A stretch of DNA of 40,602 bases from an uncultured Flavobacteriales bacterium (GTDB taxonomy: Bacteria > Bacteroidota > Bacteroidia > Flavobacteriales > Schleiferiaceae): NCBI GenBank assembly GCA_938084135.1, contig CALKDS010000079.1, forward strand, positions 1 to 40,602, in the 5' to 3' direction. This document shows positions 33,329 through 40,602 of this stretch, piece by piece. A program made the position numbers and the translations under genes. Below the pieces are notes generated by a model that did not search any database, was not told the DNA's origin, and worked only from the letters and a program-made list of their open reading frames with translations. Numbering within the stretch: the stretch's first letter is position 1; every line of letters starts with the position of its first letter.

Positions 33329-33772
33329 TTATGCGTTAATTGAAATTGGTTGTTGAGCATCATGGGTATGTTTGTCACTTGCAAAAACATGCATGTTTCT
33401 AAACAATGCCCGCCCTAATCTATTCTTCGGTAGCATTCCACGAACAGCATGCTCCAAAACACGCTCAGGCACTTTAGCCATCTCTTGAGCTGGAGTACTA
33501 AACCGTTGTCCAGAGGGATAACCTGTATACCGAACATATTGTTTTGTGTCCATTTTAGAACCCGACATGGTCACTTTTGATGCGTTTATAACAACAACAT
33601 TATCTCCACAATCAGCATGGGGAGTAAAATTTGTTTTGTGCTTTCCTCGAAGGCGAAGGGCTATTAAAGAAGCCACACGTCCTAATGATTTACCATTACA
33701 ATCGATGATAATCCACGATTTTTCAGCAGTTGCCTTATTGGCAGAAATTGTTTTATAACTAAGCGTATCCAC
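33329..33772 (-). CDS. rplM: Ribosomal protein L13
   Basis: L13 is an early-assembling large-subunit protein. The 147-residue product has WIIIDCNGKSLGRVAS at 20-35, the DNVVVINASKV segment and VRGMLPKNRLGR. It uses a GTG start; the following DTLSYKTISANKAT matches the usual N-terminus of the phylum, and no better ATG is available. It heads the rplM-rpsI-rpsB-tsf transcript. Confidence 0.97.
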   Translation of the reverse strand: MDTLSYKTISANKATAEKSWIIIDCNGKSLGRVASLIALRLRGKHKTNFTPHADCGDNVVVINASKVTMSGSKMDTKQYVRYTGYPSGQRFSTPAQEMAKVPERVLEHAVRGMLPKNRLGRALFRNMHVFASDKHTHDAQQPISINA

Positions 33773-33796
33773 TATTGAGCGATATTTTTGGGGCTG

Positions 33797-33804
33797 CGAA
33801 GATA
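33797..33804 (-). promoter_or_regulatory. rplM operon -7 element (TATCTTCG)
   Basis: The minus strand reads TATCTTCG (one mismatch to TAnnTTTG), with a TTG 21 bases upstream. It is 24 bases before the GTG start, giving a leader of about 20 bases, longer than at most other promoters in this window. Confidence 0.55.
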
Positions 33805-33884
33805 GACATAATTATATCAATATGCCAAGCCTAATACAACCACTTTAAATAAAGTAACTTGCAGATGATCTAAATAATATTTTT

Positions 33885-35954
33885 ATGAGCTCATCCAAAC
33901 TCCTTATATCACTACTCTGCATCGTTTTTCATTCACATTTTTTTTATGTTTCTGCTCAAAATATTTTACCCTGCGGGACAGATGAAAATTTAGCTGATGA
34001 AGTATCCAGGGATCCCGAAAGACAAGAAAAACTATTTGAAACAGAAAGGTTGATTGAAACATATTTAGCATCTAATTCCTTTTCTACTGCTGAGCAGCTT
34101 CATATCATACCAGTAGTAGTTCACATTATTTATTCCAATCAAAACGATAACATTGAAAATGCGCAAGTCTATGATGCGATCAGCATCTTAAATGAAGATT
34201 CCCGAAGAACAAATCCTGATACTTCGAATCTTAGAAACATATTTAAGTCTGTAGCAGCAGATCTGGAGGTTGAATTTAGACTTGCTAAAAAAGATCCAAA
34301 CGGAAAATGCACAAAAGGAATTACCAGAACTCAAAGTAATTTATCATTAGCTGCCAATAATAATGTAAAATCCTTAATTGGTTGGGATAATAAAAAATAT
34401 TTAAATATTTGGGTGGTCAGAAGTATTAATCTTGCTGGGGTTAACGGCCCTGGAATTGTTCTAGGCTATGCAGCTTTCCCGTATAATAATATCCCTGGCA
34501 CTTCTGATGGAATTGTTATCCGACATCAAAACTTTGGGAGCATAGGAACTGCTCAAGCTGATCGTCATAGGACTCTTACCCATGAAGTAGGGCACTACTT
34601 AAATTTATATCACACCTTCCAAGGTGGCTGCGGTAGCGGAGATAATTGTTCCGACACTCCTCCTGTTACAACCTCAAGCACTGGATGTAGTAGCAATCAG
34701 AATACATGCTCTAATGATAATCCAGATCTACCAGATATGATTGAGAATTATATGGACTACACGGATGACGATTGCATGAACACTTTTACTCAAAATCAAA
34801 AACAAAGGACTAAAGCCGTTCTAAACTCCTTTAACCTCAGAGGTAGTTTAACAACTGCATCTAATCATTTCGTTACAGGAATAAATCAATCCGCAATATT
34901 TAATTGTGATCCAGTAGCAGATTTCATAGTAAATAAAACATTAATCTGCTCTGGAGAGCAAATTCAGATAACTGAGAATTGTGCATACCAGTTACCTCCA
35001 AGTTTTCATTACACCATTTCTGATCAGAATAAAGGGAATCAGCAGCATGTGATTATTGGAAACCCACTATTAACATTTAATAACCCAGGCCTTTATGATG
35101 TTAAACTTGAAATACAAAACTCTCATGGGCAGAGTACAAAACAATACTCTGAACTAATAACCGTTCGACCTCAGGGAGGGGTGATATATTCTCCTTTGTT
35201 TTCTGCGACAATGGAAAAGTCATTACCTAATGACATTTGGACCAGATTGGACAATGGCGATAACATAAAGTGGAATCGAACATCAATAGCTTCTAAACAG
35301 GGTTTGTATTCGTATTATTTAGAAAATTTTAATATTTCTGCCGGCGGCGGTGGAGATGCTCTCATTGCTGGACCAATAACATTGAACAATCCTAGCGCTC
35401 TTCAACTAAAATTCAATCATGCTTTTGCTCGAAAACAAACCAATAATACTGATAAATTAAGTATTTCTACCAGCACCGATTGTGGAAATAGTTGGACACT
35501 TAGAAAAGTCATTCCCACATTCCAACTTGGGATTTCCAATCTATATCCGAACAGCCCCTATGTGCCAACGAATAATGATTGGATAGAAACTACTCTAAAC
35601 CTAAATAGTGTTGCCTCTGCCAGTTCAATAATGATAAAGTTTGAGATGTCAAGCGGAGGAGGCAACAATGTTTATATCGACAATTTGAATCTAAGCTTTA
35701 CAATAAATAACCTTAAATCCTCATCAATAAAAGCTCTGAAAGTTTATCCGAATCCAAGTAATAACAATACACAGATTCAAACACCTGGAAATGGTGATCT
35801 ATATATTATTGATGCACTAGGAAGGGTAATTCAAAAACATGAAAATGTTAGGGCAACTATTACTCCTCTAGGAATACCAGCAGGGTCTTACGTCGCGATC
35901 TTTATAAGCGCTAGAGGAGATAAGCAACAAGTCCGCTGGACAAACATCCAATGA
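33885..35954 (+). CDS. Secreted M43-family (pappalysin-like) zinc metalloprotease with T9SS type A sorting domain
   Basis: The 689-residue product has a signal peptide ending near residue 24 (FYVSAQ). The catalytic domain carries the zinc motif HEVGHYLNLYH at 233-243 and the Met-turn YMDY with Met290. A PKD-like region (about 340-430) follows, then a beta-sandwich segment similar to MAM or carbohydrate-binding domains (about 440-605). A C-terminal type A sorting domain begins with LKVYPNPSNN and ends with a basic strand. M43 enzymes cut extracellular proteins, and the tail directs export by T9SS and attachment to the cell surface. The gene ends one base before the convergent glycosyltransferase. 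A TTG (33859-33861) and TATTTTTA stretch precede the ATG, a weak promoter candidate. Confidence 0.93.
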   Translation: MSSSKLLISLLCIVFHSHFFYVSAQNILPCGTDENLADEVSRDPERQEKLFETERLIETYLASNSFSTAEQLHIIPVVVHIIYSNQNDNIENAQVYDAISILNEDSRRTNPDTSNLRNIFKSVAADLEVEFRLAKKDPNGKCTKGITRTQSNLSLAANNNVKSLIGWDNKKYLNIWVVRSINLAGVNGPGIVLGYAAFPYNNIPGTSDGIVIRHQNFGSIGTAQADRHRTLTHEVGHYLNLYHTFQGGCGSGDNCSDTPPVTTSSTGCSSNQNTCSNDNPDLPDMIENYMDYTDDDCMNTFTQNQKQRTKAVLNSFNLRGSLTTASNHFVTGINQSAIFNCDPVADFIVNKTLICSGEQIQITENCAYQLPPSFHYTISDQNKGNQQHVIIGNPLLTFNNPGLYDVKLEIQNSHGQSTKQYSELITVRPQGGVIYSPLFSATMEKSLPNDIWTRLDNGDNIKWNRTSIASKQGLYSYYLENFNISAGGGGDALIAGPITLNNPSALQLKFNHAFARKQTNNTDKLSISTSTDCGNSWTLRKVIPTFQLGISNLYPNSPYVPTNNDWIETTLNLNSVASASSIMIKFEMSSGGGNNVYIDNLNLSFTINNLKSSSIKALKVYPNPSNNNTQIQTPGNGDLYIIDALGRVIQKHENVRATITPLGIPAGSYVAIFISARGDKQQVRWTNIQ

Positions 35955-35955
35955 G

Positions 35956-37488
35956 CTAGATCTCTTCTTTTTTTGGATTAAACTCTAACAAATATGTGTC
36001 TGGATTAGGTAATTGTAAGACAAGATTAAAACGCTCAGGGAATTCCTGAATTACTGGAAGCAGGTATCTACCAACGGAAGAATATCCCAACTGATCAACA
36101 ACTACATGGGTTATTCCTAATTCTTCCAGGCGATGAATAAAGTCTTCTTTGTCAATTAATGAAGGAATTCTAGAGCTTGTTTTAGAAGAATATAAATAAA
36201 AAAGTGAGGGCTTTACAGTACAGACAATTGAGCTTTCAGGAATACTATTGCGCACATAACGACTTACATTAAAATAATTTGCGTATTCAACAGGTAATTC
36301 CGACTGACTATCTGCTCTCATCGTTCCTAAAAAAGATAAAGGCATAAAGCCAACTAGCGCAATTAAATAAATACTTTGAAGTCTAATGGATCCAAAAAGT
36401 TTTAACTGTATCCAGTTTAACGAAATCGACGATCCCACTAATGTAGCTAAAAGTAAAAAAGGAACCAGTGGAAGCATGAATCGAACTCCAAACCAAACTG
36501 ATGGCCATAAAAGCAAAATAAATATTGAAGCTAATAGATATCCAAACCACATCATTCTGAGCTTAGGCATGTTAATGGTTCCTATGGTTATTAGAATTAC
36601 AATAATTAAACCATAAATAAAATACCCTTGAGGCTCTTCGGTACTATATATAATTTGAAAATTTGGGAATAATCCATTGGGTATCTCTTGGTTTAAGTAT
36701 CTAAAAAAGTTTTCTAGTATTCTATCTATCCAACCTGAAAAACCAAGTATACCCTCTTCTGGCCTGTAAGGATTGACTTGAAGCAACTGCGTTAAATAAG
36801 AATTGCCACCTAACTTTCTACCCCTGAGAAACCAAGGAAGAGATAAAATCATAAACCCAGCTCCGAAAGCGAGTACTCCCTTCAACTTCTTTTCAAATAA
36901 CATGTAAAGACACACCCCCGCAATTAAAGCCAATCCTGCGGTGCGAATATGATATGAAATAGTGCAAAAGATAACCAAAGACCAAAACCATTTTGACTTC
37001 CAAAAAGGAACTTCTTGATCATTCCATTTTATCAAACAACTCAGAGAAGCCAGAGAAAAAAATAGGAATGACATTTCACTCATCATAATTGTTGATGACC
37101 GCAATAAATGCCCATTCACCAAAGTGAATCCTAAAGCCATCCATGATAATGATTTACTTGTAGTCATACTCTCGAATATTCGATGAAGCATTAAAAGCGA
37201 GAAGAAAAAGAAAAATCCATTAATGATTTTTAAAAACGTAAAATCGTCAGAGAACATCATTAATAAAGAAATAATAGCGGGATAACCGGGAGGAAAATGA
37301 TTGGCAGTTGTGGCGCCTGGAAGGTGTAAATCTGTATAGCCTTGACCGGTGTGTAACGATTGACCAAGAATAAAATACCCAGCATTATCTCCGCCGACAT
37401 CTAGCTTGGAGTCAAAAATAGCAACGTACACAATTATAAACCCTATGAGTATCCATAAATCTGAAATTCGAAAAGGGTTTTTGAACAT
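35956..37488 (-). CDS. GT-C fold glycosyltransferase (family 39/ArnT-like), polytopic
   Basis: The 510-residue protein has about ten or more hydrophobic segments and a C-terminal soluble portion. Asp34 in the first periplasmic loop (DVGGDNAGYF) and HFPPGYP at 64-70 match the ArnT/PMT-type GT-C arrangement. In that arrangement a polyprenyl-phosphate sugar donor is used on the periplasmic face. The acceptor may be lipid, protein or glycan and cannot be told from the sequence. A 6-bp inverted repeat (TTAACC at 37498-37503, GGTTAA at 37518-37523) lies just upstream of the start. Confidence 0.82.
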   Translation of the reverse strand: MFKNPFRISDLWILIGFIIVYVAIFDSKLDVGGDNAGYFILGQSLHTGQGYTDLHLPGATTANHFPPGYPAIISLLMMFSDDFTFLKIINGFFFFFSLLMLHRIFESMTTSKSLSWMALGFTLVNGHLLRSSTIMMSEMSFLFFSLASLSCLIKWNDQEVPFWKSKWFWSLVIFCTISYHIRTAGLALIAGVCLYMLFEKKLKGVLAFGAGFMILSLPWFLRGRKLGGNSYLTQLLQVNPYRPEEGILGFSGWIDRILENFFRYLNQEIPNGLFPNFQIIYSTEEPQGYFIYGLIIVILITIGTINMPKLRMMWFGYLLASIFILLLWPSVWFGVRFMLPLVPFLLLATLVGSSISLNWIQLKLFGSIRLQSIYLIALVGFMPLSFLGTMRADSQSELPVEYANYFNVSRYVRNSIPESSIVCTVKPSLFYLYSSKTSSRIPSLIDKEDFIHRLEELGITHVVVDQLGYSSVGRYLLPVIQEFPERFNLVLQLPNPDTYLLEFNPKKEEI

Positions 37489-37578
37489 GATGTGAAATTA
37501 ACCGTTTTTTTTACAATGGTTAAACTTGATTCTATTTCATGATATCAAATTAAAACCTACTAATTTAGTCGGAATTAG

Positions 37579-37586
37579 TATATTTG
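37579..37586 (+). promoter_or_regulatory. Promoter -7 element of the small ORF/cysCDN unit (TATATTTG)
   Basis: TATATTTG is an exact TAnnTTTG match. It is six bases upstream of the ATG of a 44-codon ORF and about 160 bases upstream of cysC. No TTG is seen at the normal -33 spacing. It is the best promoter candidate for the sulfate activation operon. Confidence 0.6.
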
Positions 37587-37592
37587 CAGGCT

Positions 37593-37727
37593 ATGAAACG
37601 GAAAACTATAATTTTAATTGTGAACTATTTATTTGTAGTAGTTGGTATTTTTTCAAAAAGATATAGCCGCATGACTAATGTTTACAGCATTTGTATTTTA
37701 ACTTATCTAGTTGGGCTTATCTCGTAA
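37593..37727 (+). CDS. Putative small membrane protein upstream of cysC
   Basis: An ATG-started frame of 44 codons ends with TAA at 37725-37727, 18 bases before cysC. The product begins MKRKTIILIVNYLFVVVGIF and has two hydrophobic stretches (about residues 5-20 and 30-44) separated by a basic loop SKRYSRMTN. A perfect -7 element lies six bases before the ATG. I recognise no family. A Cys- or Met-sensing leader peptide is unlikely, as there is one Cys and only two Met. It may be a real small protein, or only part of a 5' untranslated region. Confidence 0.4.
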   Translation: MKRKTIILIVNYLFVVVGIFSKRYSRMTNVYSICILTYLVGLIS

Positions 37728-37745
37728 TCTTATTTCAAAATTGAT

Positions 37746-38342
37746 ATGAAACCATCCACAAATATCGTTAAGCAATCATATGAAATTGACGTCTTATCTC
37801 GTGAAAATTTGATGAATCAGAAAGGACTGGTATTGTGGTTCACCGGGCTTAGTGGAAGTGGTAAAAGTACATTAGCAAATGAAGTGGAAACTCAATTGCA
37901 CCAGAACCAAAAACACACATTTCTTCTCGATGGTGACAATCTAAGATATGGCCTTAATAGTGATCTTGGATTCAGTAATATTGACCGTAAGGAAAACATA
38001 AGGCGCGTAGCTCATGTAGCCAACCTGATGGCTGATGCAGGCCTGATTGTTTTATCAGCTTTTGTTAGCCCATTCCATTCTGATCGCCAGAAAGCCTCAA
38101 AAATAATTGGGGAAAATAGGTTTATCGAAATATTTGTTGATTGTCCTCTAAGGATCTGTGAGTCAAGAGATGTAAAGGGCCTTTATTCAAAAGCCCGAAA
38201 GGGAATTATTTCAGATTTTACCGGAATTTCTTCTCCTTTTGAAGCCCCGATAAATCCGACAATCAAAGTTGAGACTGACACTATGGATCTCAAAGTTTGT
38301 GCAAAAAAAATTATTTCTTTTATATATCAACACCATGTATGA
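37746..38342 (+). CDS. cysC: Adenylylsulfate (APS) kinase
   Basis: CysC phosphorylates adenosine 5'-phosphosulfate to PAPS, the sulfate donor for sulfotransferases and PAPS reductases. The 198-residue protein has the P-loop GLSGSGKS at 34-41, the LDGDNLRYGLN APS-binding segment and the loop serine Ser108 in AFVSPF. Residues RKENIRRVAHVA and the lid region KGLYSKARKGII are typical. Its last eight bases overlap cysD. It is a separate polypeptide here, not fused to CysN. Confidence 0.96.
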   Translation: MKPSTNIVKQSYEIDVLSRENLMNQKGLVLWFTGLSGSGKSTLANEVETQLHQNQKHTFLLDGDNLRYGLNSDLGFSNIDRKENIRRVAHVANLMADAGLIVLSAFVSPFHSDRQKASKIIGENRFIEIFVDCPLRICESRDVKGLYSKARKGIISDFTGISSPFEAPINPTIKVETDTMDLKVCAKKIISFIYQHHV

Positions 38343-39228
38343 CCATTTAGACGAATTAGAATCAGAGGCGATATTTATAATTCGAGAAGTATATGCTCAG
38401 TTTGAAAATCCAGGAATCCTTTTTTCTGGAGGAAAAGATTCAATAGTGATGAGCCATTTGGCAAAAAAAGCGTTTTTCCCGGCCAATATACCTTTTCCAT
38501 TAGTTCATGTCGATACTGGACATAATTTCCCTGAAGCCATTCAATTCCGTGATGCATTTGTGAAAAAAATGAAAACACAACTCGTAGTTGGGTTAGTTCA
38601 AGAATCTATTGATAGCGGAAGTGCACAAGAAGAGTCTGGTTCCATGGCCAATCGGAATAGACTGCAAACGATCACCCTTCTTGAAACTATAGAAAAAAAT
38701 AAATTTGACTGCCTCATGGGGGGAGCAAGACGAGATGAAGAAAAAGCTAGGGCAAAAGAACGCTTCTTCAGTCACCGTGATGATTTTGGACAATGGGATC
38801 CTAAAAACCAACGTCCAGAATTGTGGAACCTTTTTAATGGGAAAAAACTCCCCGGAGAGCATTTTAGGGTGTTTCCAATATCAAATTGGACTGAAATGGA
38901 TATTTGGCACTATGTCAGAAGAGAAAAAATTGAATTGCCTGAGTTATATTTTGCCAGAAAAAGAAATGTTATTTGGCGTAGTGATTCATGGCTTCCTGTA
39001 AGTGATTTTATAAATCTTAAACCTACAGAAATCCCTCAAGAAAAGATGGTTAGATTTAGAACTCTTGGGGATATAACTATAACTGGTGGGATAGAATCTG
39101 AAGCTACTGAATTAGATGATGTTATTCATGAGATTGAAACCTCTCGAAAGACAGAACGGGGAAATAGGGAAGATGATAAGAGAAGCGAGAACTCAATGGA
39201 GGACAGAAAAAAAGAAGGATATTTCTAA
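38335..39228 (+). CDS. cysD: Sulfate adenylyltransferase, small subunit
   Basis: CysD with CysN forms ATP sulfurylase, making APS from ATP and sulfate. The 297-residue protein has the PP-loop ATPase motif SGGKDS at 31-36, the HVDTGHNFPEA segment, GGARRDEEKARAKER and the FPISNWTEMDIWHY block. The ATG at 38335 gives the conserved family start (YDHLDELE); the earlier in-frame ATG at 38269 is deep inside cysC. The charged C-terminal tail is also usual. It overlaps cysC by eight bases and precedes cysN by 22. Confidence 0.97.
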   Translation: MYDHLDELESEAIFIIREVYAQFENPGILFSGGKDSIVMSHLAKKAFFPANIPFPLVHVDTGHNFPEAIQFRDAFVKKMKTQLVVGLVQESIDSGSAQEESGSMANRNRLQTITLLETIEKNKFDCLMGGARRDEEKARAKERFFSHRDDFGQWDPKNQRPELWNLFNGKKLPGEHFRVFPISNWTEMDIWHYVRREKIELPELYFARKRNVIWRSDSWLPVSDFINLKPTEIPQEKMVRFRTLGDITITGGIESEATELDDVIHEIETSRKTERGNREDDKRSENSMEDRKKEGYF

Positions 39229-39250
39229 TAATTAGATTACTATTTAAAAT

Positions 39251-40489
39251 ATGAATTTATTGAGATTTACTACTGCAGGTTCAGTAGATGACGGAAAATC
39301 TACACTTATTGGACGGCTATTATATGATTCAAAAAGTGTTTACATAGATCAAATGGAGTCAGTAGAAAGAACTAGTCGGCGAAAAGGACTTGATAAAATT
39401 GACTTTAGCCTTCTCAGTGATGGTCTAAAAGATGAAAGAGAGCAGGGAATCACAATTGATGTTGCCTACAGATACTTTTCAACTCCCGCTCGAAAGTTCA
39501 TAATTGCAGACACTCCGGGACATATTCAATATACCCGTAATATGGTTACAGGAGCCTCAACTGCAGATGCTGGGCTAATATTAATAGATGCACGGCAGGG
39601 AGTTGTTGAACAAACACGAAGACATAGTTTCATCGCGGGTTTATTAGGAATCCCCTCAATTATGGTTTGTATCAATAAGATGGATTTAGTTGATTTTGAT
39701 CAAAAATGCTATGATCAAATAGTATCAGATTTTAAAGCTGTGAAAAGCTCCTGTAATCTAGGAGTTGTTGAATTTATTCCTATATCCGGTCTTTTAGGTG
39801 ATAATGTTGTTGACCCAAGTGAGAATATGCCTTGGTATAGTGGCCCCACTTTATTGAACCATTTAGAAACAGTAAAAATTCATAATTCTAAAGTAACGAA
39901 TTCATTTAGGATGCCAATTCAAAACGTAATTCGGCCTCATTCAAATGAATTCCATGACTATCGCGGTTACTCAGGTAGGATTGCTTCTGGACAAGTATCA
40001 TTAGGAGATTTGGTTACCATCTATCCATCTAATAAATCTAGCATCGTGAAAGAGATATTCAGAGGTGATTTATCTCTAGAAAAAGCATCAACGGGAGACA
40101 GTGTTGCTATATCACTGGAGGGTGATATTGATATAAGCAGAGGAGATACACTATGTAGTGGTGATGCCCCATCCATAGGAGCAAAATTAAATGCAACTAT
40201 TTGTTGGCTAGACAATGAACCACAAAGGTTAGGATCAAAATATATCCTGCGGCAAGGAACGAATGAAACCAATTCTATTATAACTGACATTAAGGGTCTT
40301 TTAAATGTTCAAACCTTGGATTTTGAAACTTCTAAAGGCCCATTATGTTCAAATGAAATCGCTCAGATAAGTTTAAAATCAACAAAAGTTATAGTTCATG
40401 ATTCTTATTCTAGGAATCGCGTGACTGGATCTTTTATCTTGATAGATAATGTGACTGGATCAACGGTTGCTGCAGGAATGATTTTATAA
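39251..40489 (+). CDS. cysN: Sulfate adenylyltransferase, large (GTPase) subunit
   Basis: CysN is the EF-Tu-like GTPase that drives APS formation by CysD. The 412-residue protein has the P-loop GSVDDGKST at 10-18, the switch segment DEREQGITIDVAYRYF, DTPGH at 87-91, and NKMD at 142-145, followed by two beta-barrel domains. It lacks a C-terminal APS kinase fusion, consistent with the separate cysC. With cysC and cysD it completes sulfate activation to PAPS. No reductase gene (cysH, cysI, cysJ) is in the window. Confidence 0.97.
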   Translation: MNLLRFTTAGSVDDGKSTLIGRLLYDSKSVYIDQMESVERTSRRKGLDKIDFSLLSDGLKDEREQGITIDVAYRYFSTPARKFIIADTPGHIQYTRNMVTGASTADAGLILIDARQGVVEQTRRHSFIAGLLGIPSIMVCINKMDLVDFDQKCYDQIVSDFKAVKSSCNLGVVEFIPISGLLGDNVVDPSENMPWYSGPTLLNHLETVKIHNSKVTNSFRMPIQNVIRPHSNEFHDYRGYSGRIASGQVSLGDLVTIYPSNKSSIVKEIFRGDLSLEKASTGDSVAISLEGDIDISRGDTLCSGDAPSIGAKLNATICWLDNEPQRLGSKYILRQGTNETNSIITDIKGLLNVQTLDFETSKGPLCSNEIAQISLKSTKVIVHDSYSRNRVTGSFILIDNVTGSTVAAGMIL

Positions 40490-40513
40490 AAAATCATGAA
40501 TTGTTTGATTTTT
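40489..40513 (+). terminator. Weak hairpin after cysN
   Basis: AAAAATCA at 40489-40496 and TGATTTTT at 40506-40513 form an 8-bp, AT-rich stem that ends in a T run right after the cysN stop. GC content is low, so strength is uncertain. Confidence 0.4.
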
Positions 40514-40544
40514 TCCGGCCAAAAACTCAACAATTCGATAACTT

Positions 40545-40576
40545 TTGTATATTTAGACTAGTTCTAAATAATTTAC
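40545..40576 (+). promoter_or_regulatory. Promoter-operator region before the next gene
   Basis: A perfect 21-nt inverted repeat lies at 40550-40570, with 8-bp arms TATTTAGA and TCTAAATA and a 5-base centre. It fills the spacer between a TTG at 40545-40547 and a TAATTTAC at 40569-40576, a poor but correctly spaced -33/-7 pair. An alternative -7 (TATATTTA, 40548-40555) would overlap the left arm. Either way the palindrome covers the promoter of a gene that probably starts at the ATG at 40598, cut off by the window end. The TTAGA/TCTAA arms recall DtxR/IdeR-type metal-regulator boxes; which regulator binds is unknown. Confidence 0.6.
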
Positions 40577-40602
40577 ACTCCTTTCCGCACTCAATCTATG
40601 TT

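Noticed and set aside
37587-37745. Known sulfur-related riboswitch (SAM family) in the cysC leader
   Set aside because: I could not find a recognisable SAM-I or SAM-II core or pseudoknot, and no terminator or anti-terminator pair precedes cysC.
1-40602. CRISPR arrays, insertion sequences, prophage or toxin-antitoxin modules
   Set aside because: I read for regularly spaced repeats, transposase or integrase motifs, terminal inverted repeats and small paired ORFs, and found none.

Overview
The window is an AT-rich chromosomal segment of a Bacteroidota bacterium, most likely a marine or aquatic Flavobacteriales-type lineage. Four things support this. The gene order pdxJ / CBS-like protein / nadK / PorG-like DUF6089 / uppS / bamA / ompH / ompH / murI is typical of the phylum, as is rplM-rpsI-rpsB-tsf-pyrH-frr. 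Two proteins carry type IX secretion (T9SS) sorting domains, one of type A and one of type B. The signal peptidase I is large and carries a long insert. Many genes are preceded by TAnnTTTG elements, the -7 box of the Bacteroidota primary sigma factor, instead of Shine-Dalgarno sequences.

Layout. 1-378: the 3' end of an unrecognised gene, its terminator, and tRNA-Arg(CCT) with a terminator. 379-7729: metG (minus strand) divergent from an S66 carboxypeptidase, an rRNA pseudouridine synthase joined to an AsmA-like protein, a stand-alone T9SS type B sorting domain protein and a DUF2141 protein. 7726-16806: alpha/beta hydrolase and pdxJ (minus) divergent from the envelope cluster CBS-like, nadK, PorG-like, uppS, bamA, two OmpH/Skp paralogues and murI. 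16789-21984 (minus): a tightly overlapping operon of ABC exporter, rRNA m5C methyltransferase, murQ and a carotenoid desaturase. 22026-26412 (minus): lepB, a hypothetical secreted protein and an MccB-like carboxyltransferase, ending in a long hairpin. 26504-29337: nfu, gamma-carbonic anhydrase and pgi. 29298-33804 (minus): a ribosomal protein operon (rplM, rpsI, rpsB, tsf, terminator) followed by a separate unit pyrH-frr-marR. 33885-37488: a secreted M43 metalloprotease with a T9SS tail, convergent with a GT-C glycosyltransferase. 37579-40489: a promoter, a 44-codon membrane ORF and cysC-cysD-cysN (sulfate activation). The window ends in a promoter-like region with a perfect 21-nt inverted repeat just before the next gene.

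The genes are mainly housekeeping: translation, cell-wall precursors, outer-membrane assembly, T9SS and sulfate activation. I see no CRISPR array, transposon, prophage or toxin-antitoxin module, and no stretch over 300 bases without a gene. I do not find a clear new multi-gene system. The observations most worth checking are the repeated placement of the -7 box 4-8 nt from start codons (likely leaderless mRNAs), the unannotated 44-aa membrane ORF leading the cysCDN operon, the operator-like palindrome at the right end, the stand-alone type B sorting domain protein, and the ABC exporter with both catalytic positions of its ATPase substituted.
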